A stretch of DNA of 64,000 nucleotides. Origin: Paragordius varius. Taxonomy: Eukaryota; Nematomorpha. This document shows, piece by piece, positions 48,550-60,675 of the stretch. The translations under genes were made by a program, and so were the position numbers. The stretch covers positions 2,790,001-2,854,000 of the forward strand of contig OZ176055.1 in assembly GCA_964247055.1 (NCBI GenBank), written 5' to 3'. Position 1 is the stretch's first letter; each line of letters opens with the position of its first letter. A model generated the notes under the pieces. That model was not told the origin of the DNA. It was given only the letters and a program-made list of their open reading frames with translations, and did no database searches.

Positions 48550-49329
48550 CATTTTGGAATAATCGAAATCGCTGTTTGACTTAGATTTTTGATCCTCAGA
48601 GACTGTAAGTACACGCTTAACAAGTGTTACCGAATGTTGAATGGATGATTTCCTTCGATTCTCTTCTTCGAATTGTTCTTTGAATGTGGACGGTTTTCGT
48701 TTTTCTTTTAGTTCACCGTTAGTCCTGGTGTTTTCAGTATCCCTCTTTTTTTCTTTATGATGTTTTTTGCTTTTGTGTTTATGCGCACTACCCTTTTCGT
48801 CAACTGCTGTGTCTGCGTTGTTGATATTTTCAGCTGTTGTTGGTTTCTCAAATGGCTCTTCGGGGTTTGAAATAATTAAATTATCTGTTTTATTATGATT
48901 ATTGGATATAGAAGGAGAAAGAGTAGCTTGAACAGATGTTTTGTGCGAATTATTATTATGTATTGTTGTTGTTTGTTGTTTTATCGGTTTATTATTATTA
49001 ATTGAAAATCGTTTGCCTTCGATAGATTCTCGCCGGAATTGTAAAATTTCTTCTAATTCACTCTTTTTCCTATCCTTATCTTTAAAATCGTTCGTTCCAC
49101 CAACAGTGGTTGAATTAGATAGTAATGGCGATTGGATTTTCGTAGAAGAAGCTGCTTTGTTTTTGGTTAAAAAAAGATTATTTTCGTGTTGCTTTAAGGC
49201 TGGCAACTTGGTTGTTTCAATGGAAAATTTATTTTTTATCGGATTACTATTATTATTGATAAAATTGTTGCCAGTATTTTTTGTTGTTGTTTTTGCACTA
49301 ATCGATGAAATCAATTTATCCTCTACCAT
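48550..49329 (-). CDS. Orphan long exon, disordered Asn/Lys/Ser-rich protein
   Basis: An open frame of 260 codons starts at ATG 49329 and ends in DFDYSKM at a gtatgc donor. It is by far the longest uninterrupted frame in this part of the window. Composition is low-complexity (Asn, Lys, Ser, Thr), with a very basic KHKSKKHHKEKKR segment near residue 185 that could act as a nuclear or polyanion-binding signal. A charged helix (KSELEEILQFRRESIEGKR) and SIQHSVTLVKRVL follow. No domain recognised. It ends in phase 0, which does not match the first located myosin light chain exon (needs phase 1), so I do not join them. An acceptor-like aacag lies five bases before the ATG, so the ATG need not be the true start. 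Confidence 0.55.
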
Positions 49330-50880
49330 TCAACTGTTTTCTATATTTACATATTATTAGTCGAATTAGCATGTAAATTATTATATATATATATTCACAA
49401 TTATAAAATAACTTTGTTTGAAAAATGTTTGTCGGTCGTATATTGTACTCAATCGATATTCTTTGCCATAACATAAAATCAATAATTTTCTGGAATATTA
49501 TATTTAATAAAATTTTATGTTGTGTGAGTTATCTTAAGAAAAAATCTAAAAATTAAAATGGTTTTTTATAAAAATATTTTGAAATTTACCTTATATTTCA
49601 AGATGAATCGTTGGAGGATGGATCCGCCAAAATTAAAAAATCAGCTCAAAATTTAAAAAAATTTAGAAAATGAAAAAAAAATGTTTGGAAAATAACAATA
49701 ATTTATTTTAAAGGGTGAGGTTTTGTGGTATTTTCCAATCTAATATCTACTTGATATATTGGGTAAAACATGTCTGTTTTCAATTTTCCAGATCTTTTCT
49801 TCCTCTTCAAATCTTAACATTGTTTTGAGGATTTTGGATTACATCGGAATCGACGTAATTGATTCCATATGCCATTTGTTTCAAATGCAATATAATACAT
49901 AAATATAGCCATGAAAAGGTATTAATTATTTAAAACTTTTTTAGTTTTAAATGTCATGATACGAAATTTTAGAAGAGCCTATGACATTATATAAACGATT
50001 GATAAAATGGTAATATTATTTTGATGTAGTCAGAAAATAATTTATTAATTTTAAAAAATATGCCCTTAATTAAAAATTCACCACATGCATCAGACTTTTT
50101 ATCACGCTAAAACATCATGAGGAACAATATTTTAGATTTCAGGTTTGTATTTATTCTGCCCTATCATTATTTTAAAAATATATAAACGAGTGCAGTGACA
50201 CAATAGAGATTACGAAAAAAAAATTGTCTTAAGAAAAAATTATATTTTAATATATATATATATATATATATATCTGGATTTTATCAAATCTCCACACATA
50301 AGAAAGTATTTAATTTTTTCCTGATATTGGAAGATGTTTTTTTGCAAACGTAATATTGTAGAAGGCGTATAAAAGATTCAAAAATGCTCCCCTATGATCG
50401 ATGTTCAGAAAAAGAAACGTATATACGTTTTATTAAGTGTGGCTAATAGCCACGATTTTTTGCATTAATGCATTTTTAATTGCGTGGACTCAAGGGTTAA
50501 TTTAAAAATGCTTAGCTAGCCTTTACGTCCTAGCTTATAAACATTTACGAAAAATTGGATTGAAAACAATTTGACATAGTTTTTGGGCAAAAATGTTGTT
50601 ACAGGGGGAGAAGCTGTGTACAATTTAAAAGTTGGTTGACTATATTAATAAGTAATTTTTTTAAATTTTAATGAACAAACAGTTTTCGGCATATTGCTTT
50701 GGCTTAAAATTATTTTATAAGTTTTAGTTAAAATTTTTAACTTCATATAAAAAATGCTAAAAGTTTTGTATTTATTTTATCTTTATTAAATAATATCAAA
50801 AATTTAGTAAAAGATTTTAGTTGGGCATACTCATCAGGATAATACTAATTTATTGTATTACCAATAAAATTATGATATTA
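49330..50880. other. Non-coding stretch upstream of the orphan exon
   Basis: Nothing gene-like. TA run at 50253-50273. The base before the following Helitron (50880, A on plus) reads T on the minus strand, as expected after a Helitron 3' end. Confidence 0.4.
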
Positions 50881-52313
50881 CTAGCGTAAATCTCGTGCTG
50901 CTACCCGAGGAAGTCCTTCGGACTTCTGGGGGGCTATTTAAAAAAAGGGATCAATTAAATCCATATATGTGGATTATTTCGAAACATTATATAATAGCTA
51001 TGATCTTATAGGATTTTCTAAACGGTGCATTCATACTAATATATTGCTTACTGATCCCAAATTGACGGCTAACGGAAAAAATCGCTATACCATAATTTTT
51101 ACCATTAAACTCGTATGGCTTCTTAAAATTTGGCTCCAAAGCCATTCCATTTTTGTATGGCGACTCAGTTTTAAACCGGTGGACCCCTACCCATAGAACT
51201 ATATGGAAAAAGCGCTAAGTTAGATTTTTTTAGGGAAAATAGAATCATTTGTGAGATCATCGTCTCATGGGTATTCGAAAAAATACCTTAACACTATATA
51301 AACATTATATGATGGCTTATTTTTAGGGCATAAAAGCCCCAAATTAACGGCTAATAAAAAAAGGCCTGTCTTTAATTTTTTAAATGAGCTCATATGGCAT
51401 AATTTTTTTAAAATTAGTTATAACAACGTAACTTCTATATAGTGGCGCAGTTTTTGCGGGTAGCTTCTTACCAAGAGGCAGGTATAAAAGAGCGTTGTGC
51501 AAAATTTTGTTTATATGGGGGAATATCTGGAATTATAATGTCCATATGTTCCGAAAAGTTCTTGAAAATATTGCTTGGGCGATTTCAGGGAGTAAAACTT
51601 TCTTAGCGAATTACTGAAATAACCCCCCATAATAAAATATTTATTTTTTAAGGGGTCATAAATATTTTACCTTATATAACTCACATAATAGGTTTTCAAA
51701 AATTTGGCTCCAAAGGCATGCTGTATCGATATAGTAACGCATCACGGGTAGCCTTCTACCCACCAGCCAATATAAAAAACCGATTAATATTTTTGCGTTT
51801 TTACGGACAACCTGGAATCATGATTGATTCCATATGCATTAATTAGTTTTTAGAAAAAGTGCCAAAACCAAAAAACCATTCTATGGGCGCATTTTTCTGG
51901 GCCTGAAGGGCCTAATTAACGGCTAATTTTAAAAAAACGTAAAATAGATTCAATAAAAATTATTTTGGACTTTTTTTGAATAAAAGTGGCATTTTACGGA
52001 GGGAGCGGGTAAAAAGAGGGCCCAAATTAAAAATACGAGCAGACTATGTTCGGCGCAATAAAAAATATATAAACAAATATTGTATTTGAAATTGAATGGT
52101 GCAACACTTTCTCCGGCAAATTGTCTCAAAGACACAATTTTTATGGACTTGTATTTTCAAAAAAAGCTTTTTTTACACGGGGTGGGCCCGAACTGGGACC
52201 AAGATATTATTGGGGCATTCATTAATAGTTAAATTTTTTCGACATTTTAATGGGTCAACCGGTACGGAAACAGATCACATTGTCAGCATTTTCCATTTTT
52301 ATTAATATATAGA
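50881..52313 (-). mobile_element. Single Helitron, reverse orientation
   Basis: Read on the minus strand it begins TCTATATATTAATAAAAATG at 52313 after an A, and ends with the hairpin GAAGTCCGAAGGACTTC, then CTCGGGTAGCAGCACGAG and CTAG at 50881 before a T. The 3' end is almost identical to that of the array at 43.4 kb, so both are one family. The internal part differs from the array over most of its length (about 50.95-51.9 kb) and resembles 8022-8225. 1433 bp, non-autonomous, no Rep/helicase. Confidence 0.85.
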
Positions 52314-54019
52314 TAATTTAAAATTATGGTAAAAATAAAATAAAAGTCACATTCATCTCTAACTTAAAAAAAACTTTATCTAATTTACGATAATTTTATA
52401 TTAACCGAAGTAAATGATCTTAGCTTAAAATCTTGGAGCTTTTTAAAATAAAGGCTGCTATTAACAAAATTAATCAACAAAGGTTTTAGCATACATTAAC
52501 CTTATAAATTATGATCGAAGCATTCACTATAATTATAACATGTTAAAACTTGGTTAAACCCACAAAACGCCTTTTCTATAAAAATAAATATAGATATGGG
52601 AGTCTCATGTGGCATTTATAGTATTTTATGTACCTATAAAAATTAACAATACATGTTTAAAATTATTACCGTTTGGCCTATAATAGAGATTTAGTCAAAT
52701 ATTTTAATTATCCATGGCAAACATTGTCTAATATGTAGCGACAATACATATTTTTTAAAAAGGCTATATATTTGGTGTTGGTCAGTTATATATAATCACC
52801 GTTAAACTCTTCAACACTTTAAACTCAAACCCATGATGACTTTTGTATTCAAACATTTCAAATTCATACTAATTAATCATGAGTTTTGGACATAATAAGT
52901 TAGCTATCGAAATCACACATTTGTTTTTTTATATAATTTGCCATGTTTTTTGTTGATTCCAGTTTATTTTAAAATTTTTGAGTTTAAATATAAAATGATC
53001 TCTCTAGAGGCTTTAAATAATTATGTGAAAACTGAATAATGCAAATATTGATCTCAACTAAAATTTCCTTTTAGAATAAATCTTAAACTAGATATGATCA
53101 AAATCATTGAAGGACAAGTACAGTCGTCAAAGGTGTTATAAAGTTAAAAAAGTAATTAGATGGTTGGGGAAATAAAAAATTTAAAAGGTTTAAAGTGCTC
53201 GAGGGTGAATTTGAGTGTTACTGGTATATATTCATAGCGAACATTGACCACAAATTAAGAGCTGTCCCTTTACCTTTTTCCATAAAAATGAATGAATTAG
53301 ACAGTCTCAGGATCCAATTAAAAGCAGATTATTAGGTTAAAGATGTATTCTCAGAGTTTTTATTTATTTTTGATTGTAGACAACACAATTTAATGGTCAT
53401 AACGAATCTATAAATCGGTACGAAGAAAAATTGATTTTCTCAAATAATTAATTTCAAAATGCATTTTTATAGATCAATAATTTTTACAGTTAATAGTAAA
53501 TTAATTTTACCAGATATATCTGAAATTAACGTGGACCCGTATCAGTTTTGGACAATACTTTACCCATTTATATATAACTCCAACATTGGAATAACATAAT
53601 TAAATTAAAAATTTATTTTTTGGTTGCGATATCAAAATAAAAATCTTGTTTATAAATAAAAATGTTGAATTAGACGGCTAAAAATACTGAATATAAATAC
53701 TAAATAAGATAAATACAGTACATTGTAATTATAAATAACGTTCATCAAATGAAAAAAAATAATAAACATTTCGATAAATCCAATCGAAATAAAAATTTAA
53801 AAATATATTATGTCCCTCAATGAGTATTTAATCATTTTTAATAAAGGGTTCACAAAATTATACTTATATAAACACTAAAACTATGCTATTATTAGGGATG
53901 AGAGTGACAAAAACATTTTAAAATGACAAAATTGGGTATTTATAATAATTGAAGTATAAAGTGCTATTAACTAAATGCTAGTAATAAGAAAAATGGGGTC
54001 TTTATAGAAGCCAGTCCAT
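52314..54019. other. Region downstream of stathmin
   Basis: AT-rich, presumably including the stathmin 3' untranslated region near 54 kb. A reversed copy of the TTCACCCTC repeat block lies near 53190-53230 (GAGGGTGAATTTGAG). No gene recognised. Confidence 0.4.
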
Positions 54020-57000
54020 TTAGTATACGAGATTAGGAGCTTGGGAGGTCGGACTTGACATACTGGTTGTTAAACTTGCGTTTCTTGGCGATTTTCCTAA
54101 TGAATTTACTTCTTTAACGTGATCAACCTGCCATATTCCAAATTAAAGATAAAAAACTAAATGTGTCATTGATATTTGAAATTATTTAACGCATCATATC
54201 TAAAAAAATGAATATATAAAAATAATAAAATAATAGAATTTAATGCCTAAGCTACTGATATTAAAATACATGCTTATCAAGCGATATAAGTAATTAATAA
54301 TATTTTCTTAACAAATTAGTAATATATACCAATTTTCAGTAAAACCAACATTTTTCCAAACTAAATGCAACATTTATTTAATCAATCAAAATTTTTTTAA
54401 CCAAACGTAACATTATTTCAAGTAAAGACAACTAAAATTGCTTTTCGAAAAAATATCACGTTGGTTGAAAAAATGTAAACGTAACATTATTTTAAGTAAA
54501 GACAACTGAAAAAAATGCGTTTCGAAAAAAATATGGTTTTTGTTTGAAAAAATGTTGCTTTTGACTGAAAAACGGTATAATACAATACCAATAAAAAATA
54601 TTTGAACTAAAAGTGGCCAATTTGTTCTTTTTATATTATTAAATATATGTCTTTTCCTAAACTTGCGCAAAAAAATTAAAGTCGCTACCTAAAACAAATT
54701 TTATGTTCATGTAAATTAACCGATTTGAGCCAAAGATGTAATTTTGACAATTGAAATATAAATATAAATTTTATTTGGATTAAAAAATATTTGTCCAACT
54801 TACATGCTCTTTTATCTTAAGTTTAATACTAGCCAACATTTCTTCCCGATTCATTATGGCATTTTGCATTTTAATCTTCATTTTTGAGTCCATTTCTTGT
54901 CTCATTTCCTCATTCACTCGTTTAACTTCTTCTACTCGAGCCTCCTAAAGTATGATAGTAACTAAAAGATATAATACCTATACCTTTTTTAGAAATCTTT
55001 TTATCCCAATATTATTATTATTAATTAAGTATATTAAAATATATCTACTTATAATTAAAACAGTTTTTAGGCTTTTTCGTATTCAAATCTTTGATTTCAA
55101 TTTATTTGAATGAAATGTCTTAGGTAATAATGTGGGAATCACAATTTAGTTTAATTTTTATTTTAACTTATTTTGCAGCAGTATCCATATCATTTAAACG
55201 ATTTTGATAAATATTAGGCTAATATCTGTGGAAAGAAAAAGTAATTTATTTTTATTTAATATATATGTAAACCAACTTACATGTTCCTTTAATCGATCCA
55301 GGAGTCCATTAATAACCGATGAACGTTTTTCTTCCGCAGTCTTAATTTTCTTGTCAAGCTTTTCTTTAACCATTCGGCCAAAATTTTCGCTAGCTAGACA
55401 CACATCCATAACATGTTGCTCCTAAAATACGAAATAATGAAAATAAATTCGATTTACTTTATGAATCATTTTAAATTGTTTGAACACATATACTAATATA
55501 ACGAAGTAAAATTATAGCCTTTAAATCCACAAGAAAATATAAAAAGGGATAAAACATAAACATACATGCAAAATCAATTTTTCTTGGAGCGCTCGGAGCT
55601 GAGAAGCCCTCTTTTCCTCTTTTTCTTTCATGTTTTGCGAATGCCTATCTTTGGCACGCAAAGAAGCCTGTCGTTGAACCTGAGCCAATTCTTTGATCTT
55701 TTCCTCCTTAAGTTTCCATTGCTCCTTATATTGACTCTCTAGCGTCTGTGTCATTAAGATGGAATTCAGAAAAATAAAAAATGATTTTTTTTATTTATTT
55801 TATTAAAAAAAGCTTAGTACACACGATTATAGTTATCATAAAATTTAAGAACCATAATTACAAATTTTTCTCAGTTCATAAATTTCGTAATTAAATTAGA
55901 ACGCTTGAAATGCCTATGACACTTTGAAAATTTTATTATCTAATAAAACCTTTCTTTTATGCTCGGCAGATTTCAGTTTGTTTTCAATATCATCACGTGT
56001 TAGCCTGAAATTTATAAAAGATATAATATTAAATTGAGTATTTAAATTCTAAAAAGTAACGGATTATAATTCGAATATTGGCTAAAATAAAAAATATAAT
56101 TTGAATTTAACACTAGATTTTGAAAAGGTTAGATCTTAAATTAAGGTTTTTTTACTTTGGGCTACTTGCATTACATCCTTGCGTATAAGATTGAGACATG
56201 ATTTGAGAAACGTCTGCGTTAATTCTAACATTACAATCGTCTGCGGCCGATAACACGTGACAAGTTGAATTGGACATGTAATCTCGATTGTTAGTAGTTT
56301 CAGTCCAACTCAAGTCCTTTCGCACAACACATTTCGGGGATGTCGGTGGTGCTAAAATAAGATCAAAAGCAAGCGCTTTTCCACTCGCCGATGATTTAAA
56401 CTCTATTACGGTAAATTATAAAATAATTAATTTTATAGAATACGTAAAAATGTGGAATTACAAGGGTGAATTAAAGAAATTACAAATTAATGTATGGTTT
56501 GTTATGATGGATCAAGTCGAGGATGATAAATTTGTTCAAATTAAATAACCGCTTTTTATGGGCAAATGGATAATAGGTTTTTTATTTTAACCACAAAAAT
56601 TATATATATATTATCATAGCTATATGTTAAAAGCCATGTATATTGGTGTGGCTTTTACTAATATATTATTTTAATTATACAAATTATGTTTAGTTATTGG
56701 ATTTTTATGATAACTGATGTCTTAAGAACAGATGGGAATTCGTTTAAACATTGTTTTTAAAAAGACCATTCCTCACGTCTTATGACAACATGAGTCAGGT
56801 CAATTGTAGAGCACCTAAATATTAATTAATGAGGTATCAACATAAATATCAAAAATCCCAAATAAAATCTAAACAAAATGTAAGAATGTTTCAATTTATA
56901 TGATACATAATACGACTGTTAATCAAAGACAATATATATATTTCTGCCTAAAATTATAGGTAAATCATAATATGTATATACTTGAAAAAAAAATCAGTTA

Positions 57001-58777
57001 TTATTCTTTTCCAAAAAATATGAATAATTTATTCGCTAACAGGTTAAGGAACTTGAAACAGGAAAATTAGTTATTGAATATACTAACAATGAGACCTATT
57101 TCATCAATCTTGAGGACACTAATTAAATTTGTTTGATTTGATTAATTAAATTTTGAGTCAATGAATGGTGTTGGCTAATAACATAACATATTTATTTTTG
57201 AGAACTAACTGTTTAAATATGACATATAATCAATATTTTATAGCAAAACAAATTCATCATTTATTATAAGAAAAAGATGATGGAAACAAAAAGTTATTAA
57301 AAATCATTTTAATTTCATACTAAAATAAAAATTTGACTTGCTCTGCTGTCCTAGTTGACAGGAAGCATACATGTTGTAGTTTCTAATATTATCATTTGGC
57401 AAAATAGGTTTAGTTTGATTAAAATTCAATTATCATCGCATAAATGGAAGTGAAAATAGGCGGGGATAATTGGATTTTCATCATCTTCAAACTTTGTCAC
57501 TTATTATAGTTGTGAAGGTTTAGTTAGGCTCGTTTCATATTTTTTAATCCAAATATCTATTTTATTCATTTTTGGTTATGTAAGAAAGCAGAAACGTTCA
57601 GGTTATTCCAAAAACTAATGTATGTTAGGTGCTACCATAAATCAATCAATAAACCATTCACTCAGACATGCTATAAAAACATTTTTTTCAATCTCTATTT
57701 TCAACTTCATGCATTAAAAAGGAATAGTAAATAGGACCAAACCTATAATGAAAAAATCGAAAAATCTAAAAAATATCAAATTTCACCAAATTTTAACCAA
57801 AATAATTTCTACAATCCTCTATTGTCCCATATCAAAAGGTATTTAAAATTTCTAAACTTGCGTTTTTTAACATAAAGAGCCTTAACAAAATTAAATAGTT
57901 ACAGGTGACCGACATATTTGTGCGAGTTCTGAAAATAGGCACAAAAAAATTATAAAATATAAATCAATTAACTATATCAAATAAACCAAACAATAAATAA
58001 TTTATGCCTAAAACATATAAATTATTAATTTATATGTAGATGGATATATATATTGTATTACAGTGAAAAATTAATGGAACTAATGAAATTCTAACGCAAA
58101 AATTATATATTAATGTAATAATTTAAAACTGTTCGTTCCCTAAACAAAATAAGTCATAAATCTTTAAGTTATTTGTGCTTCTAATTTATTTTCATTACAA
58201 ATTTCCTTTTTTCTATGCATAGAATAAATGTTGGCCGTTATTTATAAAAAATTTTCCTATTTAAAACACATGTAAAATAATTTTTTTAATATACGAAAGA
58301 GTTTAATTGGCTATAAAGGTATTAATTTGTGCATAAAAAGCGATATTATACTGGCCTACATATATATCTTTTTGTATTAACTAATTGAAAAGCTCATTTA
58401 CCAATAATATGTCGCTTTGCAACAGTATCTATTATTTATTGCACTATTATAAAAATACAAGGTATTTTTCAGTTTAACCAGATATTTATTATTTAAAACA
58501 GCAACAGTTTAAAATTAAACGGTACATATTTTACTTTAAATTTTAGTTCTGGAAACAATCACCTTTTTTCTCAAAAAAAAGAACATAAGAAGTTTTACAA
58601 ATCCAGTATTTATAAAACATTAAAATTGTGATATTTGTCAAATTTAATTCTTATATGCATCACTAAAAAATTTGTTACGCGCAAGACATAATAAATTGTA
58701 AGATTATATACCTAACAAAATTGATAGCGTTCCAATACTTATCAATTTATAATATACACATATAAACGAAAAAATAG

Positions 58778-58830
<53 letters not shown>

Positions 58831-60675
58831 TTATATATATTAGTTGGTCCAAAAAGTTAACAATAGTATGGAATTGAATGAAATAGTGAAGAAATAGTGT
58901 GAGTTCGTAAGTAGAATAATAATTTACCAGGAGCCAGTTAGTTTCAATATATCAGGCTAATATAAAAAGGCAGTGATTGCCTCTAAAAGCAAGTTTCTTA
59001 CTTAGTTTGTGGAGATACATATTTTTGTATTAAGAGAAAAACTAAACTAAAGAAATCAATATTATATTAGCCAATGTTAGCATTAAATTGTTCAGATTTT
59101 ACATCTTATATAACAAAAAATCATAGTTAGTGTGTTAAATATTAATTACATATATATGTAAGTATATGGATTTAGTAGTAACTTAGAGTTTTTATGACAA
59201 ACAAATAATGATGGACTCATTTTTGTGGTGATTAGAAGAAACCAATTATGTTAATTTTGATAACAATCAGTGGCAGCTAGCAAACATAAGATTGCAATCA
59301 AGCATTCTTTTTATCAGGAGTAGACATCTTTTGTTTCGATAATATATATGTTTTGTTTTTTGTGTGTTGTAATATAGTTTTTTATAATTTACAGAAAAAT
59401 CTTATCTTCTAACAAATACTAGCAGCTAATATGCATAATAGAGGTCTCATTTTTAATTCATCTATATCTAGCTGGGTTTCTTAGCAACAACTTAAAAAAT
59501 TAAAAACATAGAGGCACTTACACTTGATAATATATTCAGTGTCTCGTACAAAAATGTATTCTATGATGACTTGACTTGCTTTACAAAAGATTTGTAGTAA
59601 ATGTATATAAATCTGAAATATTATAGTATTTACTTTAGGCTTATACCAAAAAAATACAATTAGTCTCAAATGTTAATGATCTATCCTAATATACCATATT
59701 TAATATGATGACTCAAATTTAAGCTCAGAATAAAATTTGAGGGCATTGTCCCTATTTATTAAAGACATAAATGACCGATGACCTTATTAAGCCAAAATGA
59801 AGTTTAGTTTGTATTGTTTAAAAACAAAACAATATATTTTAGAGACTATATGAAAATGTGAATAAGATATGGTAATTTTACACCCAAAAAGAACCGTTAC
59901 CATTAATTTTGATTCCAGCTTTTTGGAATGCCTCTAGCGTAGGATAATCAAAGAATCTCAAGAAAAAGGGCATTTTTTCGGTTGATGGATTTTTTATGTC
60001 CAGAGTTTGAGAGGAAGAAAGAGTAGATTTTGCATTATTATCTCTTTGGAACCGAGCGCTTTTTCCTTTTAACGTTGAAAAAGGGTGAGAATTCCAAACC
60101 TCTCTTGGTTCATACATAGATTGGGATATTAGTGGTAAAGAGCTGTCTTGTATTTTTTCGGGGCGTTCTTCATTGTTACAATTCTCAACGGTAGATGAGA
60201 GGTATAGGGATGTAATTTTATGTGGCGGGTCATTGGGGCTTTTAGTAGTCAATGATTTTTGGCCAAACGCCTTCTTTTGTCCGTTTTTTTCAGCCAATTT
60301 TGTAATTTGCTCAGGGTTAGAGCGAGTATTGGCAAAAATTTTGGGTTTACTATTGCTTACCCATTTGTCATCACAACAAGATTCAGATAAAAGTTTTATG
60401 CTTTCGGGATCGTTTTGAGTACTTAGGCCGGTAACATGGTTAGATTTAGACAAATTATTTGAAAATTTATTTTTTTGATCCCGTTTGGAGGCAATGGCAA
60501 ATCGATTAGTATTCTGTTCACAAAAGGAGGGATTGTAGGTAGGCGCAACCAGGCCTTCAGAACATTTTTCAAACGATGAAGTATCGCTACTTTGATTTAT
60601 AATACAGCATGATTTGTACAAAGGCAAAGCTAATGCCGTTTTAATATACTCAACTAACATGATTTCAAAGCGCAA
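54020..60675 (-). CDS. Stathmin, long SCG10-like isoform, seven exons
   Basis: Exons: 59901-60675, 56156-56402, 55950-56004, 55566-55745, 55281-55421, 54804-54944, 54020-54127; 1647 nt, 548 residues. Stathmins bind tubulin and promote microtubule disassembly. Exon 2 has SASGKALAFDLILAPPTSPK, the stathmin-domain start (human SGQAFELIL...PP). Exon 3 has LTRDDIENKLKSAEHKRK, matching LSLEEIQKKLEAAEERRK. Exons 4-6 are long coiled-coil helices; exons 5 and 6 are both 141 nt, phase 0, ending LKEH or IKEH. The last exon ends QAPNLVY. The first exon starts MRFEIMLVEYIKTALALPLY followed by KSCC, like the palmitoylated Cys motif that targets SCG10 and RB3 to Golgi and vesicles, then about 230 disordered residues. 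Its phase-1 donor (AATG, gtaacg) fits exon 2 exactly. That exon's membership is inferred from phase, order and motif. Confidence 0.85.

Noticed and set aside
46790-48550. Joining the orphan exon directly to the myosin light chain micro-exon
   Set aside because: Orphan exon ends in phase 0 but the micro-exon needs a 1-nt carry-over; the direct join shifts the light chain out of frame.
48941-49360. Plus-strand frame of 139 codons opposite the orphan exon
   Set aside because: Antisense shadow of the Asn/Lys-rich minus-strand frame; its Leu/Val/Cys-rich composition follows from the complement.
59878-60675. Stand-alone 265-residue gene ending at the TAA near 59878
   Set aside because: A donor at 59900 in phase 1 joins it exactly to the stathmin exon at 56402, and the N-terminal Cys motif fits SCG10; the stand-alone reading is less likely, though not excluded.
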